From positions 1-48,297 of IMG/VR virus record IMGVR_UViG_3300045240_000064: a DNA stretch of 48,297 nt, one strand, 5' to 3'. Shown one piece after another: positions 23,590-30,026 of this stretch (the stretch's first letter is position 1; every line of letters begins with the position of its first letter). Both the position numbers and the translations under genes were made by a program. Under the pieces are notes generated by a model. That model made no database searches, had not been told where the DNA came from, and worked only from the letters and a program-made list of their open reading frames with translations. Source of the DNA: a virus.

Positions 23590-24243
23590 TCAACCCGCCA
23601 TCAGAAGATTTGTCGGCTCTGGCGCACCGTAGATCGAATTGAGCTTCGCGATCTTCTCGTCCAACTCGGCGAGGAAGGCGCGGATGCTCTTTTCAAGATC
23701 AGCGATCATCACGTCATCTCGCCGCACCCGCTGCACGAATAGTTGCATCGCTGCGGGCAACCGCGGATCATAGGACACAAAGTCGCACCATGCCCGGCAC
23801 GCGCACGCCATCTGCCATTGCATCTGGACGACGTATTTTTTGTCTATCGCCTTGCCGATCAGGGTATCTATGTGGGTTGCGGTAAGGGGCGCCTTGATCT
23901 CGACCATGCCGTGCTCCCCCACGAGGCCGTCAGGGCTCGCACCCGAGTCCTTAATCGTCGGGTGTTGAACGAAGCCGATCTCCACGACTTCGGCGTCGCG
24001 CATGAACTCGTAGGCGCTTCTAGCTTCTGGCTCTTTCTCCGTGCCCCAAGACATGGCAGAATTTGTGAAGCTTTCGGTTGGGACGCCCGTCAGACGCTCG
24101 GCGACGAGCTGCGCCATATAGTTTGACCGCGACGCGCCAAAGCCTGATTTCGTGATCGCGATCACGTCCGCTACGCGAGAAGCCGTGACCTTGCCCAGGC
24201 GCGCAGCAAACCATTCAGGCGTGCCCTGCACGATATCGTTCAC
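23590..24243 (-). CDS. YqaJ/lambda-exonuclease family nuclease
   Basis: 217 residues. GTPEWFAARLGKVTAS is the family's N-terminal motif; SPDGLVG with D105 and MVEIKAP with E115 and K117 give the D...ExK active site, and VQMQWQMACACRAWCDFVSY the following helix. It would resect 5' ends of double-stranded DNA to make 3' tails for the annealase next door. Four-base overlap with the annealase gene. Confidence 0.9.
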   Translation of the reverse strand: MNDIVQGTPEWFAARLGKVTASRVADVIAITKSGFGASRSNYMAQLVAERLTGVPTESFTNSAMSWGTEKEPEARSAYEFMRDAEVVEIGFVQHPTIKDSGASPDGLVGEHGMVEIKAPLTATHIDTLIGKAIDKKYVVQMQWQMACACRAWCDFVSYDPRLPAAMQLFVQRVRRDDVMIADLEKSIRAFLAELDEKIAKLNSIYGAPEPTNLLMAG

Positions 24244-25010
24244 GGTTGTGGCTCCTTTGCGCGGGCCGCCTTCTTGGCATTGAGCATGCCGATCACCTCC
24301 GCAAATTTTGCGGCGCGAATATCGCTGATGCTCTCTGCCTTGAAGTGATTGAGCATCTTGGCTATGTCAGCTTTGACTTCGAGCGCGAGCGCCGTGATCT
24401 GCGAGGCCTGCTCATCGGACACGGAAACGGGGCTGCTATCAGCCGCATTGCCATCGTCATCCGTGGTCGCGATGTTGAAGATCATCGAGAGCAGGTAGCG
24501 CCGACCATACATTGCGGCAGATCCGGTCGCGTGAGTCTTGGTCATCACATCGCCGCCCTTGGCTCCCTTGCCATCGGCTGGCATGTCAATGTGCGGGCGC
24601 TCAGTGTGGCCGCCGCGGTGTGCGACCTTGCAGCAGACGCGCAAATGTCCTTCCGGCGCACCGTCGCCGCTATAGAATGACAGCGAGAATCCGTGCTTCG
24701 TGTAGATCGGGCGAAGAGCGGTATCGAGCGCGAAATACGAGGCGTATCGGCTTCGCGTCTGCGGATTGTTGGCGTCCCTGACGACAGGACGCATTTCTGA
24801 CTGCGCGTCTGCCATGCAGTTGTCGAACTCGCGCTCGGCCGCCTGCATCTCGACCTCGCGTTTCATCAGCATGAGTTCGCGGAACTTAACGATGTCCACG
24901 GCGGGATCACGAGAGGCGCGCTCGATCATCTGCAAGAATGCAGAAGTCTGGGTGACCATCACAGCTCCAGATGGCATAATCTCTTCTTCGAGTTTGACGA
25001 CTGCGTTCAT
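24240..25010 (-). CDS. erf: ERF-family single-strand annealing protein
   Basis: 256 residues. Motifs of ERF recombinases: SRYASYFALDTALRPIYTKH, GFSLSFYSGDG, GDVMTKTHATGSAAMYGRRY, LLSMIFNIATTDDDGN. The C-terminal third is a variable helical tail. It anneals complementary single strands, working with the exonuclease gene in recombination-dependent replication or circularisation. First major enzyme gene of the leftward operon. Confidence 0.9.
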   Translation of the reverse strand: MNAVVKLEEEIMPSGAVMVTQTSAFLQMIERASRDPAVDIVKFRELMLMKREVEMQAAEREFDNCMADAQSEMRPVVRDANNPQTRSRYASYFALDTALRPIYTKHGFSLSFYSGDGAPEGHLRVCCKVAHRGGHTERPHIDMPADGKGAKGGDVMTKTHATGSAAMYGRRYLLSMIFNIATTDDDGNAADSSPVSVSDEQASQITALALEVKADIAKMLNHFKAESISDIRAAKFAEVIGMLNAKKAARAKEPQP

Positions 25011-25261
25011 GCCGCGATCTCCTTGGACTTGGATTTGTGCTCTTTGGTGCGGGCCACGATGAAGTCGCTGATTTCGCGCATGCAGACTTCCTCGAAGCCG
25101 CTACCCGGTCCTGGATAGAAACAATATTTGCGCCAAGGGCCATACCAATTGATATATCCTAGTGCCTCACCTGATTTAGTGTGCACGTACCAGATGCTGG
25201 TTTCGCGGCCTGGGATCTGATCCCTCAAATGGAAGTTGATGTATCGCCCTTCGTGGTTCAT
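25007..25261 (-). CDS. Small conserved aromatic-rich protein
   Basis: Start at ATG 25261. 84 residues: MNHEGRYINFHLRDQIPGRE, TSIWYVHTKSGEALGYINWY, GPWRKYCFYPGPGSGFEEVC. This WRKYCF pattern with a C-terminal DFIVARTKE helix recurs in bacterial and phage small proteins of unknown role. Overlaps both neighbours by four bases. Confidence 0.75.
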   Translation of the reverse strand: MNHEGRYINFHLRDQIPGRETSIWYVHTKSGEALGYINWYGPWRKYCFYPGPGSGFEEVCMREISDFIVARTKEHKSKSKEIAA

Positions 25262-25464
25262 GGCGTTGCGCTCCACACGATGAGCCAGCCGCCGATAAAT
25301 AGCGCCAGCCCGATCGCGTCGATGATGACCGCCTGCCAGTAGAACCGCCGCGCGGCTGCGGCTATGGCGGCGTCGAGCCGGTCGCGCGGGATCGGCTTGA
25401 GGGCAGCGCGCAACTTGTTGTGGGTGGTGCGGTATTTGCGAGTGTGAGCGTAGGGCGTCAACAT
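25258..25464 (-). CDS. Small membrane protein
   Basis: 68 residues: basic helix (MLTPYAHTRKYRTTHNKLRA), DRLDAAIAAAARRF, then one TM at about residues 44-65 (WQAVIIDAIGLALFIGGWLI). N-terminus probably cytoplasmic. Function unknown; paired with the next tiny membrane gene. Confidence 0.6.
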   Translation of the reverse strand: MLTPYAHTRKYRTTHNKLRAALKPIPRDRLDAAIAAAARRFYWQAVIIDAIGLALFIGGWLIVWSATP

Positions 25465-25574
25465 TACACCCCTCCGGGAGCAAAGATCGTCACCAAGACA
25501 GAGAGGCCAATAATGAATACGGCCAAGCCGATTGCCTCGATCGAGGTTGTGAGGATAAAGCGCGCCAGGGTCAT
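25464..25574 (-). CDS. 36-residue single-TM protein
   Basis: MTLARFILTTSIEAIGLAVF continues as one long hydrophobic helix and ends APGGV. The stop TAA shares a base with the next start (TAATG) and the start overlaps the previous stop, so it fits the operon perfectly. Similar in build to the adjacent membrane gene. Confidence 0.6.
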   Translation of the reverse strand: MTLARFILTTSIEAIGLAVFIIGLSVLVTIFAPGGV

Positions 25575-25738
25575 GGTTTCGCCTCCTGCAATGCCACGCG
25601 GCGCCTTGCGTGCGCGTTCAGGTATCGATCGGGGTTTTTGATCTTGATCGTTGGGCCGCCTTCACGGCGAAGGTGCTTTGCCCACGCCTTGGCGCCCATC
25701 CCGCGAGACCGTGGCGCGAGCTTCTTGCCCTTGTTCAT
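25571..25738 (-). CDS. Small basic protein
   Basis: Start at ATG 25738 (overlaps upstream stop). 55 residues, strongly basic: MNKGKKLAPRSRGMGAKAWA, KHLRREGGPTIKIKNPDRYL, NAHARRRVALQEAKP. May bind nucleic acid. No family recognised. Confidence 0.6.
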   Translation of the reverse strand: MNKGKKLAPRSRGMGAKAWAKHLRREGGPTIKIKNPDRYLNAHARRRVALQEAKP

Positions 25739-26211
25739 GGCTTCCCTCTCCATCCCGCAATCGTCGATCTCAGCCGCTTAAACGACGCGCGCTGCTCTGC
25801 GAGGGAGCGCGTATCCTTAAGCGTTAGTGCGCTTTCGCCGCCGACAGCGGAGTGCTCCGTCTCGATGATGGTCGCCGGCTTCCAGCTGACGATGAGGCCG
25901 TAATTATCAAGCTGCGCCTGCAATGAGCCTACCGTCAGCGGCTCACCGTCATAGGCGTCTTGGATGGCGCACACTAAAGACCACATCAGATCGTCGGCTT
26001 CTTCGGCTTCTTCGATCTTGGCGATCAGCGCGTCGCGCTCATCGTGCAACGCGCGCAGTTCGTTGCGCTTATCGTTGAGGACGTACTTGCGTCGGAATTG
26101 GGATTCGAAACAACTTGATACTTCGAATTCGGCGCGCTCGATCTTCCCGTCGAGTTCCTGCACGCTTGCGCGGAGCGAGGCGAGAAGCTGTGTGCGGATA
26201 AGGGTGGACAT
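25735..26211 (-). CDS. Coiled-coil protein, first gene of leftward operon
   Basis: 158 residues: MSTLIRTQLLASLRASVQEL, then a charged coiled coil (KRNELRALHDERDALIAKIE) and a C-terminal helical part (QRASFKRLRSTIAGWRGKP). Begins about 40 bases after the proposed PL -10 box, with GGAG upstream. As the first gene of the operon it is made earliest after derepression. Confidence 0.65.
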   Translation of the reverse strand: MSTLIRTQLLASLRASVQELDGKIERAEFEVSSCFESQFRRKYVLNDKRNELRALHDERDALIAKIEEAEEADDLMWSLVCAIQDAYDGEPLTVGSLQAQLDNYGLIVSWKPATIIETEHSAVGGESALTLKDTRSLAEQRASFKRLRSTIAGWRGKP

Positions 26212-26251
26212 TGCGTGTCTCCTGCGTGCTGCGTGTCAGGCGGCGAGGAGA

Positions 26252-26280
26252 GTGTTACCGTATCGGCAACATCGATGCAA
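26252..26280 (-). promoter_or_regulatory. PL: leftward early promoter
   Basis: On the minus strand TTGCAT, a 17-base spacer and TAACAC. Operator OL1 covers the end of the spacer and the -10 box; OL2 lies nine bases upstream of the -35 box. The same layout is found at PR. Drives the whole leftward operon in this reading. Confidence 0.6.
26254..26270. promoter_or_regulatory. Operator OL1
   Basis: GTTACCGTATCGGCAAC, a 17-bp dyad fitting GTTRCCG-NNN-CGGCAAC. Overlaps the PL -10 box, so a bound repressor would block polymerase. Confidence 0.8.
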
Positions 26281-26288
26281 GAAAAATC

Positions 26289-26305
26289 GTTACCGCATCG
26301 GCAAC
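26289..26305. promoter_or_regulatory. Operator OL2
   Basis: GTTACCGCATCGGCAAC, differing from OL1 by one base, 35 bp centre to centre away and upstream of the PL -35 box. Confidence 0.8.
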
Positions 26306-26356
26306 AAAATGAGTTGCAGAATTAATTCAATGATTTATGGGTTACCGAAAGAAGGG

Positions 26357-26668
26357 CTATTGCCGCAGAACGAGCCTAGCCACGATATCCACGGCCGCGT
26401 CGTGAGTTTCTTTGTCAGCCCCGGTCAAGATCGCATCGATGCTTCGCCGGCCTGGCGGGTAATAGAGTTGTGGCGCGGTAATATCTAGAACGGCCGCCAG
26501 CTTAGCCATCTTGTCAGGATTTAGTCGGTGCTGCTCATTGGACCAGCGCCAAACCGTTTCGCGCGCCACGCCTAGCTTCTCGGCAACGTCCTCGTCGCTG
26601 AGGCCGCGGAAGGCCATCCATTCATCAATGTGCAGGTGCCAACGCACGGATCGGGGCTTCGTTGCCAT
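26357..26668 (-). CDS. Phage repressor (XRE-type helix-turn-helix)
   Basis: 103 residues. HTH at about 22-46: GLSDEDVAEKLGVARETVWR; the rest is a short helical tail (SIDAILTGADKETHDAAVDI). No LexA/S24 peptidase domain, so RecA-driven self-cleavage is not expected. Start codon lies inside operator OR3, suggesting autorepression. Divergent from a second HTH gene; this one sits between the two operator clusters, as cI does in lambda. Which of the two is the lysogeny repressor is inferred. Confidence 0.8.
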   Translation of the reverse strand: MATKPRSVRWHLHIDEWMAFRGLSDEDVAEKLGVARETVWRWSNEQHRLNPDKMAKLAAVLDITAPQLYYPPGRRSIDAILTGADKETHDAAVDIVARLVLRQ

Positions 26669-26677
26669 GCCGGCAAC
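26661..26677. promoter_or_regulatory. Operator OR3, over the repressor start codon
   Basis: GTTGCCATGCCGGCAAC matches the operator consensus at 13 of 14 fixed positions (A for G at the seventh). It contains the complement of the repressor ATG (26666-26668), so binding would shut repressor synthesis. Confidence 0.65.
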
Positions 26678-26702
26678 CTAGCAAAGCTAAGCTGCAAAGG
26701 CG

Positions 26703-26719
26703 TTTGACGCATCGGCAAC
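26703..26719. promoter_or_regulatory. Operator OR2
   Basis: TTTGACGCATCGGCAAC: perfect right half, three mismatches in the left half. It lies ten bases upstream of the PR -35 box, the same relation OL2 has to PL. Confidence 0.6.
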
Positions 26720-26728
26720 AAATAATGC

Positions 26729-26757
26729 TTGCGCGGTTGTTGCCGATCTGGTAACAA
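26729..26757 (+). promoter_or_regulatory. PR: rightward promoter for the Cro-like gene
   Basis: TTGCGC, 17-base spacer, TAACAA. Operator OR1 covers the spacer end and -10 box. The start codon at 26766 is only eight bases after the -10 box, so the transcript may be leaderless or nearly so. Confidence 0.55.
26739..26755. promoter_or_regulatory. Operator OR1
   Basis: GTTGCCGATCTGGTAAC; its reverse complement, GTTACCAGATCGGCAAC, fits the consensus with one mismatch. Centre-to-centre spacing to OR2 is 36 bp, against 35 bp between OL1 and OL2. Confidence 0.75.
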
Positions 26758-26765
26758 GCTGCCTT

Positions 26766-26999
26766 ATGCAAGGGATAAAGGCTCTTACCGAATACCGCGA
26801 ACGGCTGAAAATCAGTCGCACGGAGCTTGCCCGAGATCTGGGCGTGTCGAAGGCGACTATATCGCGATGGGAAAGCGGAGAGCGCCGCCCCGATCAAAGT
26901 CTCGTTTCTTCGATTAGCGAGAAAACGGGAATATCGCCGGCCGAGCTTCGGCCTGACCTCGTTGAGTTTGCTGATCTGATGCGGGGAGAGGCTGCGTGA
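26766..26999 (+). CDS. Cro-like helix-turn-helix regulator
   Basis: 77 residues. MQGIKALTEYRERLKISRTE, LARDLGVSKATISRWESGER and a C-terminal helix pair (PAELRPDLVEFADLMRG) form an XRE/Cro-type domain. No RBS is visible between the -10 box and the ATG, consistent with leaderless translation. Divergent from the repressor and under OR1/OR2. The next gene on the right faces it. Confidence 0.8.
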   Translation: MQGIKALTEYRERLKISRTELARDLGVSKATISRWESGERRPDQSLVSSISEKTGISPAELRPDLVEFADLMRGEAA

Positions 27000-27001
27000 C
27001 C

Positions 27002-27298
27002 TCAGCAGTTCCCCATGCTGGGGCCCATATCCGCGTCGGCGGCGTAATTCTTCCATGCCAGAGCCGCGATGACTCGGCTCTCCTCGATGGCACTGATCGG
27101 AATGGTCACCTTGGCGATGATAACGCGCTCCATGATAGGGATGCCATCCCCGTAATAGGTCGGCTGCCAGATATAATGCACGTAGGTCACGCGCCCATTG
27201 GCGATGATGACCTCGGCGAGGCCGTCCGCATAAATAGGTGCGATAGGCATAGGTTCGACGAGCGGCCGATGCGCCGCATTTTCCGCAAACTTTGCCAC
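27002..27298 (-). CDS. Hypothetical protein facing the Cro-like gene
   Basis: GTG start at 27298 chosen for the GGGGAGGA box seven bases upstream; ATG 27325 is the alternative. 98 residues beginning MAKFAENAAHRPLVEPMPIA, beta-rich middle (ADGLAEVIIANGRVTYVHYI), RVIIAKVTIPISAIEESRVI. No family recognised. Its transcript would run antisense into the Cro-like gene, and it lies inside what would be the PR transcript. Confidence 0.65.
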   Translation of the reverse strand: MAKFAENAAHRPLVEPMPIAPIYADGLAEVIIANGRVTYVHYIWQPTYYGDGIPIMERVIIAKVTIPISAIEESRVIAALAWKNYAADADMGPSMGNC

Positions 27299-27346
27299 GG
27301 TGGGTCCTCCCCACGCGCCTGTCATATACGGGCGCGAAGGGACGGA

Positions 27347-27400
27347 GTGTCACGTATGAGACACAATTCGTCAAGTTCGAAAATGCACACGTCACCGTGT
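27347..27400. promoter_or_regulatory. Two dyads between divergent genes
   Basis: GTGTCACGTATGAGACAC (27347-27364) is an imperfect palindrome with GTGTC/GACAC arms; ACACGTCACCGTGT (27387-27400) has perfect five-base arms. A minus-strand TTGACG (27374-27369) lies between them. Probably the control region for the leftward gene at 27002 and the rightward operon at 27503. The binding protein is unknown. Confidence 0.4.
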
Positions 27401-27499
27401 TTTGCATTGCATCAATTGCTTAGCCGCAGAATGAGCTTCGCACGCCTGCTTGAGGCTTTCATGTTCGGTTTCATGATCGTCACATGGATGGGAGTATGA
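27356..27499 (+). CDS. Short peptide with hydrophobic C-terminus
   Basis: 47 residues; a shorter start at 27431 would give 22 residues (MSFARLLEAFMFGFMIVTWM then GV). The stop lies just before the next gene's ATG. The hydrophobic part could be a membrane helix. Weak evidence, and it overlaps the dyads at its 5' end. Confidence 0.35.
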   Translation: MRHNSSSSKMHTSPCFALHQLLSRRMSFARLLEAFMFGFMIVTWMGV

Positions 27500-27502
27500 G
27501 CG

Positions 27503-28117
27503 ATGGGGTTAGCACCGACGGCCTTTGGACCGTACCGCTCGGCGCGGCAGATCATGTGGAGCATGTGCAGGGGAACAGAGGTGACGCCTGAGGACATTCT
27601 CGGCGGGAGCCGTCTGCCTCACATCGTCGAGATCAGGAATAGAGTCGCAAAGACGCTTCACGGCGAACTTCACTGGGGCCTGTCAAGGATAGGTCGTTAC
27701 CTGCACAAGGACCATTCCACTATATGGCACGCGATGAAGAAACCTTGGCGTGACCTCGAAAGCCTCCCGCCGCTGCCTCGATCGATACCACCCAAGGCCG
27801 AATTACCCACCGTAATCTCTGCCGATCCTGCCACCACTGTTGTTGCTCCCGGCACTATCCGGCCGTCCAACGAGGAACCCTCTAACGCCATGGATGCCGA
27901 TGGACGGCGCCAGCTTGCTAGGCTTCTCTTCATCCATGGGCCGAATTGCTTCCGTCGCTTTAACATCGACACGTCTATGCCGCGCAAGATCCTGCAAGAT
28001 CCGTCGCGCGGCTATCTCCAGGGAAATGAACATACGCAACTCTTTTCGTGTCCCAAGCAAACACGGATGGAGCTGCAACGTGCGCAAAATGAATTTGCGG
28101 GATCGTCAAGTGTCTGA
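27503..28117 (+). CDS. Protein with DnaA domain IV-like DNA-binding region
   Basis: 204 residues. Residues about 30-80 (VEIRNRVAKTLHGELHWGLS, RIGRYLHKDHSTIWHAMKK) match the helix-turn-helix of DnaA domain IV, where the DHST signature contacts the DnaA box. No AAA+ domain is present. The C-terminal 100 residues are Pro-rich then basic, unrecognised. As first substantial gene of the rightward operon it may mark the replication origin or compete with host DnaA. Confidence 0.75.
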   Translation: MGLAPTAFGPYRSARQIMWSMCRGTEVTPEDILGGSRLPHIVEIRNRVAKTLHGELHWGLSRIGRYLHKDHSTIWHAMKKPWRDLESLPPLPRSIPPKAELPTVISADPATTVVAPGTIRPSNEEPSNAMDADGRRQLARLLFIHGPNCFRRFNIDTSMPRKILQDPSRGYLQGNEHTQLFSCPKQTRMELQRAQNEFAGSSSV

Positions 28118-28457
28118 CGCGGCGTATCGCGACGAAGCCAGGGATTGGGCTCGCGAGCTTATTCAGCGCGAGAGCCGAGGACCTGGAGATACGGAGCCTG
28201 CCATGCGGCGCCTGGAAGCGCGCTACGGCATATCCTTCAATACATTATGGTCATTACGGTATCGGCCTCCCAAGGACGTGATGACCTCAATATACTTCCG
28301 CATAAAGGCCGCTTGGGAAGATGCGCGGCTGAGGCAGTTCAGGGCACTGCAACATGAACTTAGAATCACGGAAACCATTGCCGGGATTGATCACCATTCT
28401 TTGGCATCGACTAAAGCTTTGGTGGGTGAGGCTATGGACGAGAAAGTGAAGCCATGA
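28080..28457 (+). CDS. Hypothetical DNA-binding-type protein
   Basis: GTG start at 28080 picked for GGAG seven bases upstream; ATG 28089 and GTG 28110 are alternatives. About 125 residues: SDAAYRDEARDWARELIQRE, AMRRLEARYGISFNTLWSLR, YRPPKDVMTSIYFRIKAAWE. The middle looks like a helix-turn-helix. Known to me only as a recurring rhizobial-phage hypothetical. ATGA overlap with the next gene. Confidence 0.65.
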   Translation: MRKMNLRDRQVSDAAYRDEARDWARELIQRESRGPGDTEPAMRRLEARYGISFNTLWSLRYRPPKDVMTSIYFRIKAAWEDARLRQFRALQHELRITETIAGIDHHSLASTKALVGEAMDEKVKP

Positions 28458-28663
28458 CCGAACTTAGCGCTCAGCTTAAGAACGATGTCGAGCGTGCTCT
28501 CGACGACACGGGGCGTCCTCTTCGCGAGGTCCATGAACGCATGGGTATGTGGGCTAAGAGCACTGTGTCCAATGCCCTGCGTTTACTTGTTAATGAGAGG
28601 CGGGCGACCTTTCATCAATACTTTGGCGGACCTCGGCTTTATAAGCGGGCCGCAAAGCCATGA
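28454..28663 (+). CDS. Small winged-helix protein
   Basis: 69 residues: LKNDVERALDDTGRPLREVH, ERMGMWAKSTVSNALRLLVN, ERRATFHQYFGGPRLYKRA. The pattern is a winged helix with a beta-hairpin wing, probably binding DNA. Four-base overlaps on both sides. Confidence 0.65.
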   Translation: MTELSAQLKNDVERALDDTGRPLREVHERMGMWAKSTVSNALRLLVNERRATFHQYFGGPRLYKRAAKP

Positions 28664-28761
28664 CCTTCCTGCACATTGTTGAATGGTGGCTGATTGTGAA
28701 TCTCATCATGTTCGAATGTGCCATCGAGGCTGTAGCGGACGAGGATCGCAAGCCATGGTGA
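28660..28761 (+). CDS. 33-residue membrane peptide
   Basis: MTFLHIVEWWLIVNLIMFEC, then AIEAVADEDRKPW. One hydrophobic helix and an acidic/basic tail. Overlaps the stop of the previous gene and the start of the next, consistent with a translated gene in this tightly packed operon. Confidence 0.5.
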   Translation: MTFLHIVEWWLIVNLIMFECAIEAVADEDRKPW

Positions 28762-28925
28762 CGTCGCTCAACCTAACGGCCGGCATACTGGCCTTCGTGA
28801 TCCTCGCGGTTTGTATCGCGGCGCCGATGATGCTGCGCGACAAGCCCAAGCTTCCTGAGCCTGACTATGGCGATCTCGAGCCCCTCTCCAAGCCTTGGTC
28901 ACGCAAGACAACGGACGAGGGGTGA
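28755..28925 (+). CDS. Small single-TM protein
   Basis: 56 residues from ATG 28755: MVTSLNLTAGILAFVILAVC, IAAPMMLRDKPKLPEPDYGD, LEPLSKPWSRKTTDEG. One N-terminal TM and a short cytoplasmic tail. Function unknown. Confidence 0.6.
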   Translation: MVTSLNLTAGILAFVILAVCIAAPMMLRDKPKLPEPDYGDLEPLSKPWSRKTTDEG

Positions 28926-28928
28926 GCC

Positions 28929-29297
28929 GTGGCGAGAAACGCCGAAGCTCGCATCCAAGCCAGCGTAGTCGCCTGGGTGCGCCTCGTTGCGCCACAGGTG
29001 CTTTGCTTCGCCGTGCCGAATGGCGGGCTACGCACCAAGGCCGAGGCGGCCCTCATGCGTTGGACTGGTGTGGTTGCCGGAATTCCCGATCTCGTCCTCG
29101 TCTTTCCCGGCGGCCGCTGTGCCTTTTGGGAAATCAAGACCGGAATCGGCAAGCTCTCTTTAGCCCAGGAAGACATGCTGGCACGCCTCGACGACATGGA
29201 CGTTCCTTACGCAATCATACGCAGTATAGACGACGCCAGGCGCGATCTACATGCCCTTGGTATATCGACCCGTGAGCATGCCGAGGCGGCCGCATGA
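28929..29297 (+). CDS. VRR-NUC domain nuclease
   Basis: GTG start at 28929, three bases after the previous stop. 122 residues: EARIQASVVAWVRLVAPQVL, FAVPNGGLRTKAEAALM, GIPDLVLVFPGGRCAFWEIK and the following TGIGKLSLAQEDMLARL give the IPD...EIK PD-(D/E)xK core of the VRR-NUC family. Likely cuts branched or structured DNA during replication or recombination. Confidence 0.9.
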   Translation: MARNAEARIQASVVAWVRLVAPQVLCFAVPNGGLRTKAEAALMRWTGVVAGIPDLVLVFPGGRCAFWEIKTGIGKLSLAQEDMLARLDDMDVPYAIIRSIDDARRDLHALGISTREHAEAAA

Positions 29298-29575
29298 TCC
29301 GCGCCGCCGCCCTTTGCGCGCTCGTGCTCGCGGCAACTCCGGCCGAGGCGCGACATCATCGCTATGCCTACGATTGGCACGGATACCATCATGGAAAACA
29401 CCATCAACTTCGTTCTAACTGGCACGATGATATTCGCCCTGTTTCTGCTCGTCGTATGGACGATACCGTAGATCGCTGCACCGTCGTCCAGGCCGTGCCC
29501 GTCACATTCTCCGCGCTGCCCTGGTGGCGGACGAGCCTGATGACCCCGCCCTCAAAATTCGAATTACTCAGATGA
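29294..29575 (+). CDS. Signal-peptide protein, uncertain
   Basis: 93 residues with ATGA overlap. MIRAAALCALVLAATPAEA is a good signal peptide, followed by a His/Tyr-rich stretch (RHHRYAYDWHGYHHGKHHQL). The second half is compositionally odd and shares its DNA with a 26-residue membrane peptide in another frame, so only the first part is convincing. Confidence 0.45.
   Translation: MIRAAALCALVLAATPAEARHHRYAYDWHGYHHGKHHQLRSNWHDDIRPVSARRMDDTVDRCTVVQAVPVTFSALPWWRTSLMTPPSKFELLR
29391..29471 (+). CDS. 26-residue TM peptide inside another frame
   Basis: MENTINFVLTGTMIFALFLL then VVWTIP, one clean TM helix, encoded in frame +0 within the signal-peptide gene. No strong RBS (CACGGATACCATC precedes). 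Similar to other tiny TM peptides in this window. Confidence 0.4.
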   Translation: MENTINFVLTGTMIFALFLLVVWTIP

Positions 29576-29621
29576 AACTTATCGTCACGATCCGTTACTT
29601 AAACACCCAAGGAGAAATTAC

Positions 29622-30026
29622 ATGGGCGCCGACCCGATCACTGCCGCAAGAAACGTCACCAAGCTCGACGATATCGAGCGCCGCGCGACCGAAATTCGCA
29701 CACTGGTGGCAAAGGGCATTATTTCTGATGGTGTGGGGCAGCTGGCCCGCATTATGGCCAATAGACTAGTGTCCGGCCCCGAGGAAGAGAAGCTCAAGGA
29801 CGTATTTCTGCGCGAAGCCATCCGCTACGTGCAAGCCGTCACGTCCGGCCCGGCCGCGCTGGAATACATGAGCCCCAACGACCAGGCCCGGCGCGTCGAG
29901 GAGCAGTCCCGCGGCCTCGCCGAGCTAGAGCATCAGCGCGCCGAGGCGGTCGGCGGCGACCTCGAGCAGGGCTTGCGGCAACTCACCGATGCCGGCGTTG
30001 CGCTGCCTAAGGCTAAGGTCGCGTGA
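29622..30026 (+). CDS. Helical hypothetical protein
   Basis: RBS AAGGAGAAATTAC before ATG. 134 residues, helical and acidic: ARNVTKLDDIERRATEIRTL, GQLARIMANRLVSGPEEEKL, a long C-terminal coil (VEEQSRGLAELEHQRAEAVG). No family recognised. Stop overlaps the GTG start of the methyltransferase. Confidence 0.7.
   Translation: MGADPITAARNVTKLDDIERRATEIRTLVAKGIISDGVGQLARIMANRLVSGPEEEKLKDVFLREAIRYVQAVTSGPAALEYMSPNDQARRVEEQSRGLAELEHQRAEAVGGDLEQGLRQLTDAGVALPKAKVA

Noticed and set aside
26341-26347. Sixth operator half-site GTTACCG downstream of the repressor gene
   Set aside because: Only one half matches; no partner half at the required spacing.
29524-29769. Plus-strand frame starting GTG 29524
   Set aside because: It contains the RBS of, and then overlaps, the well-supported gene at 29622; its second half looks like shadow.
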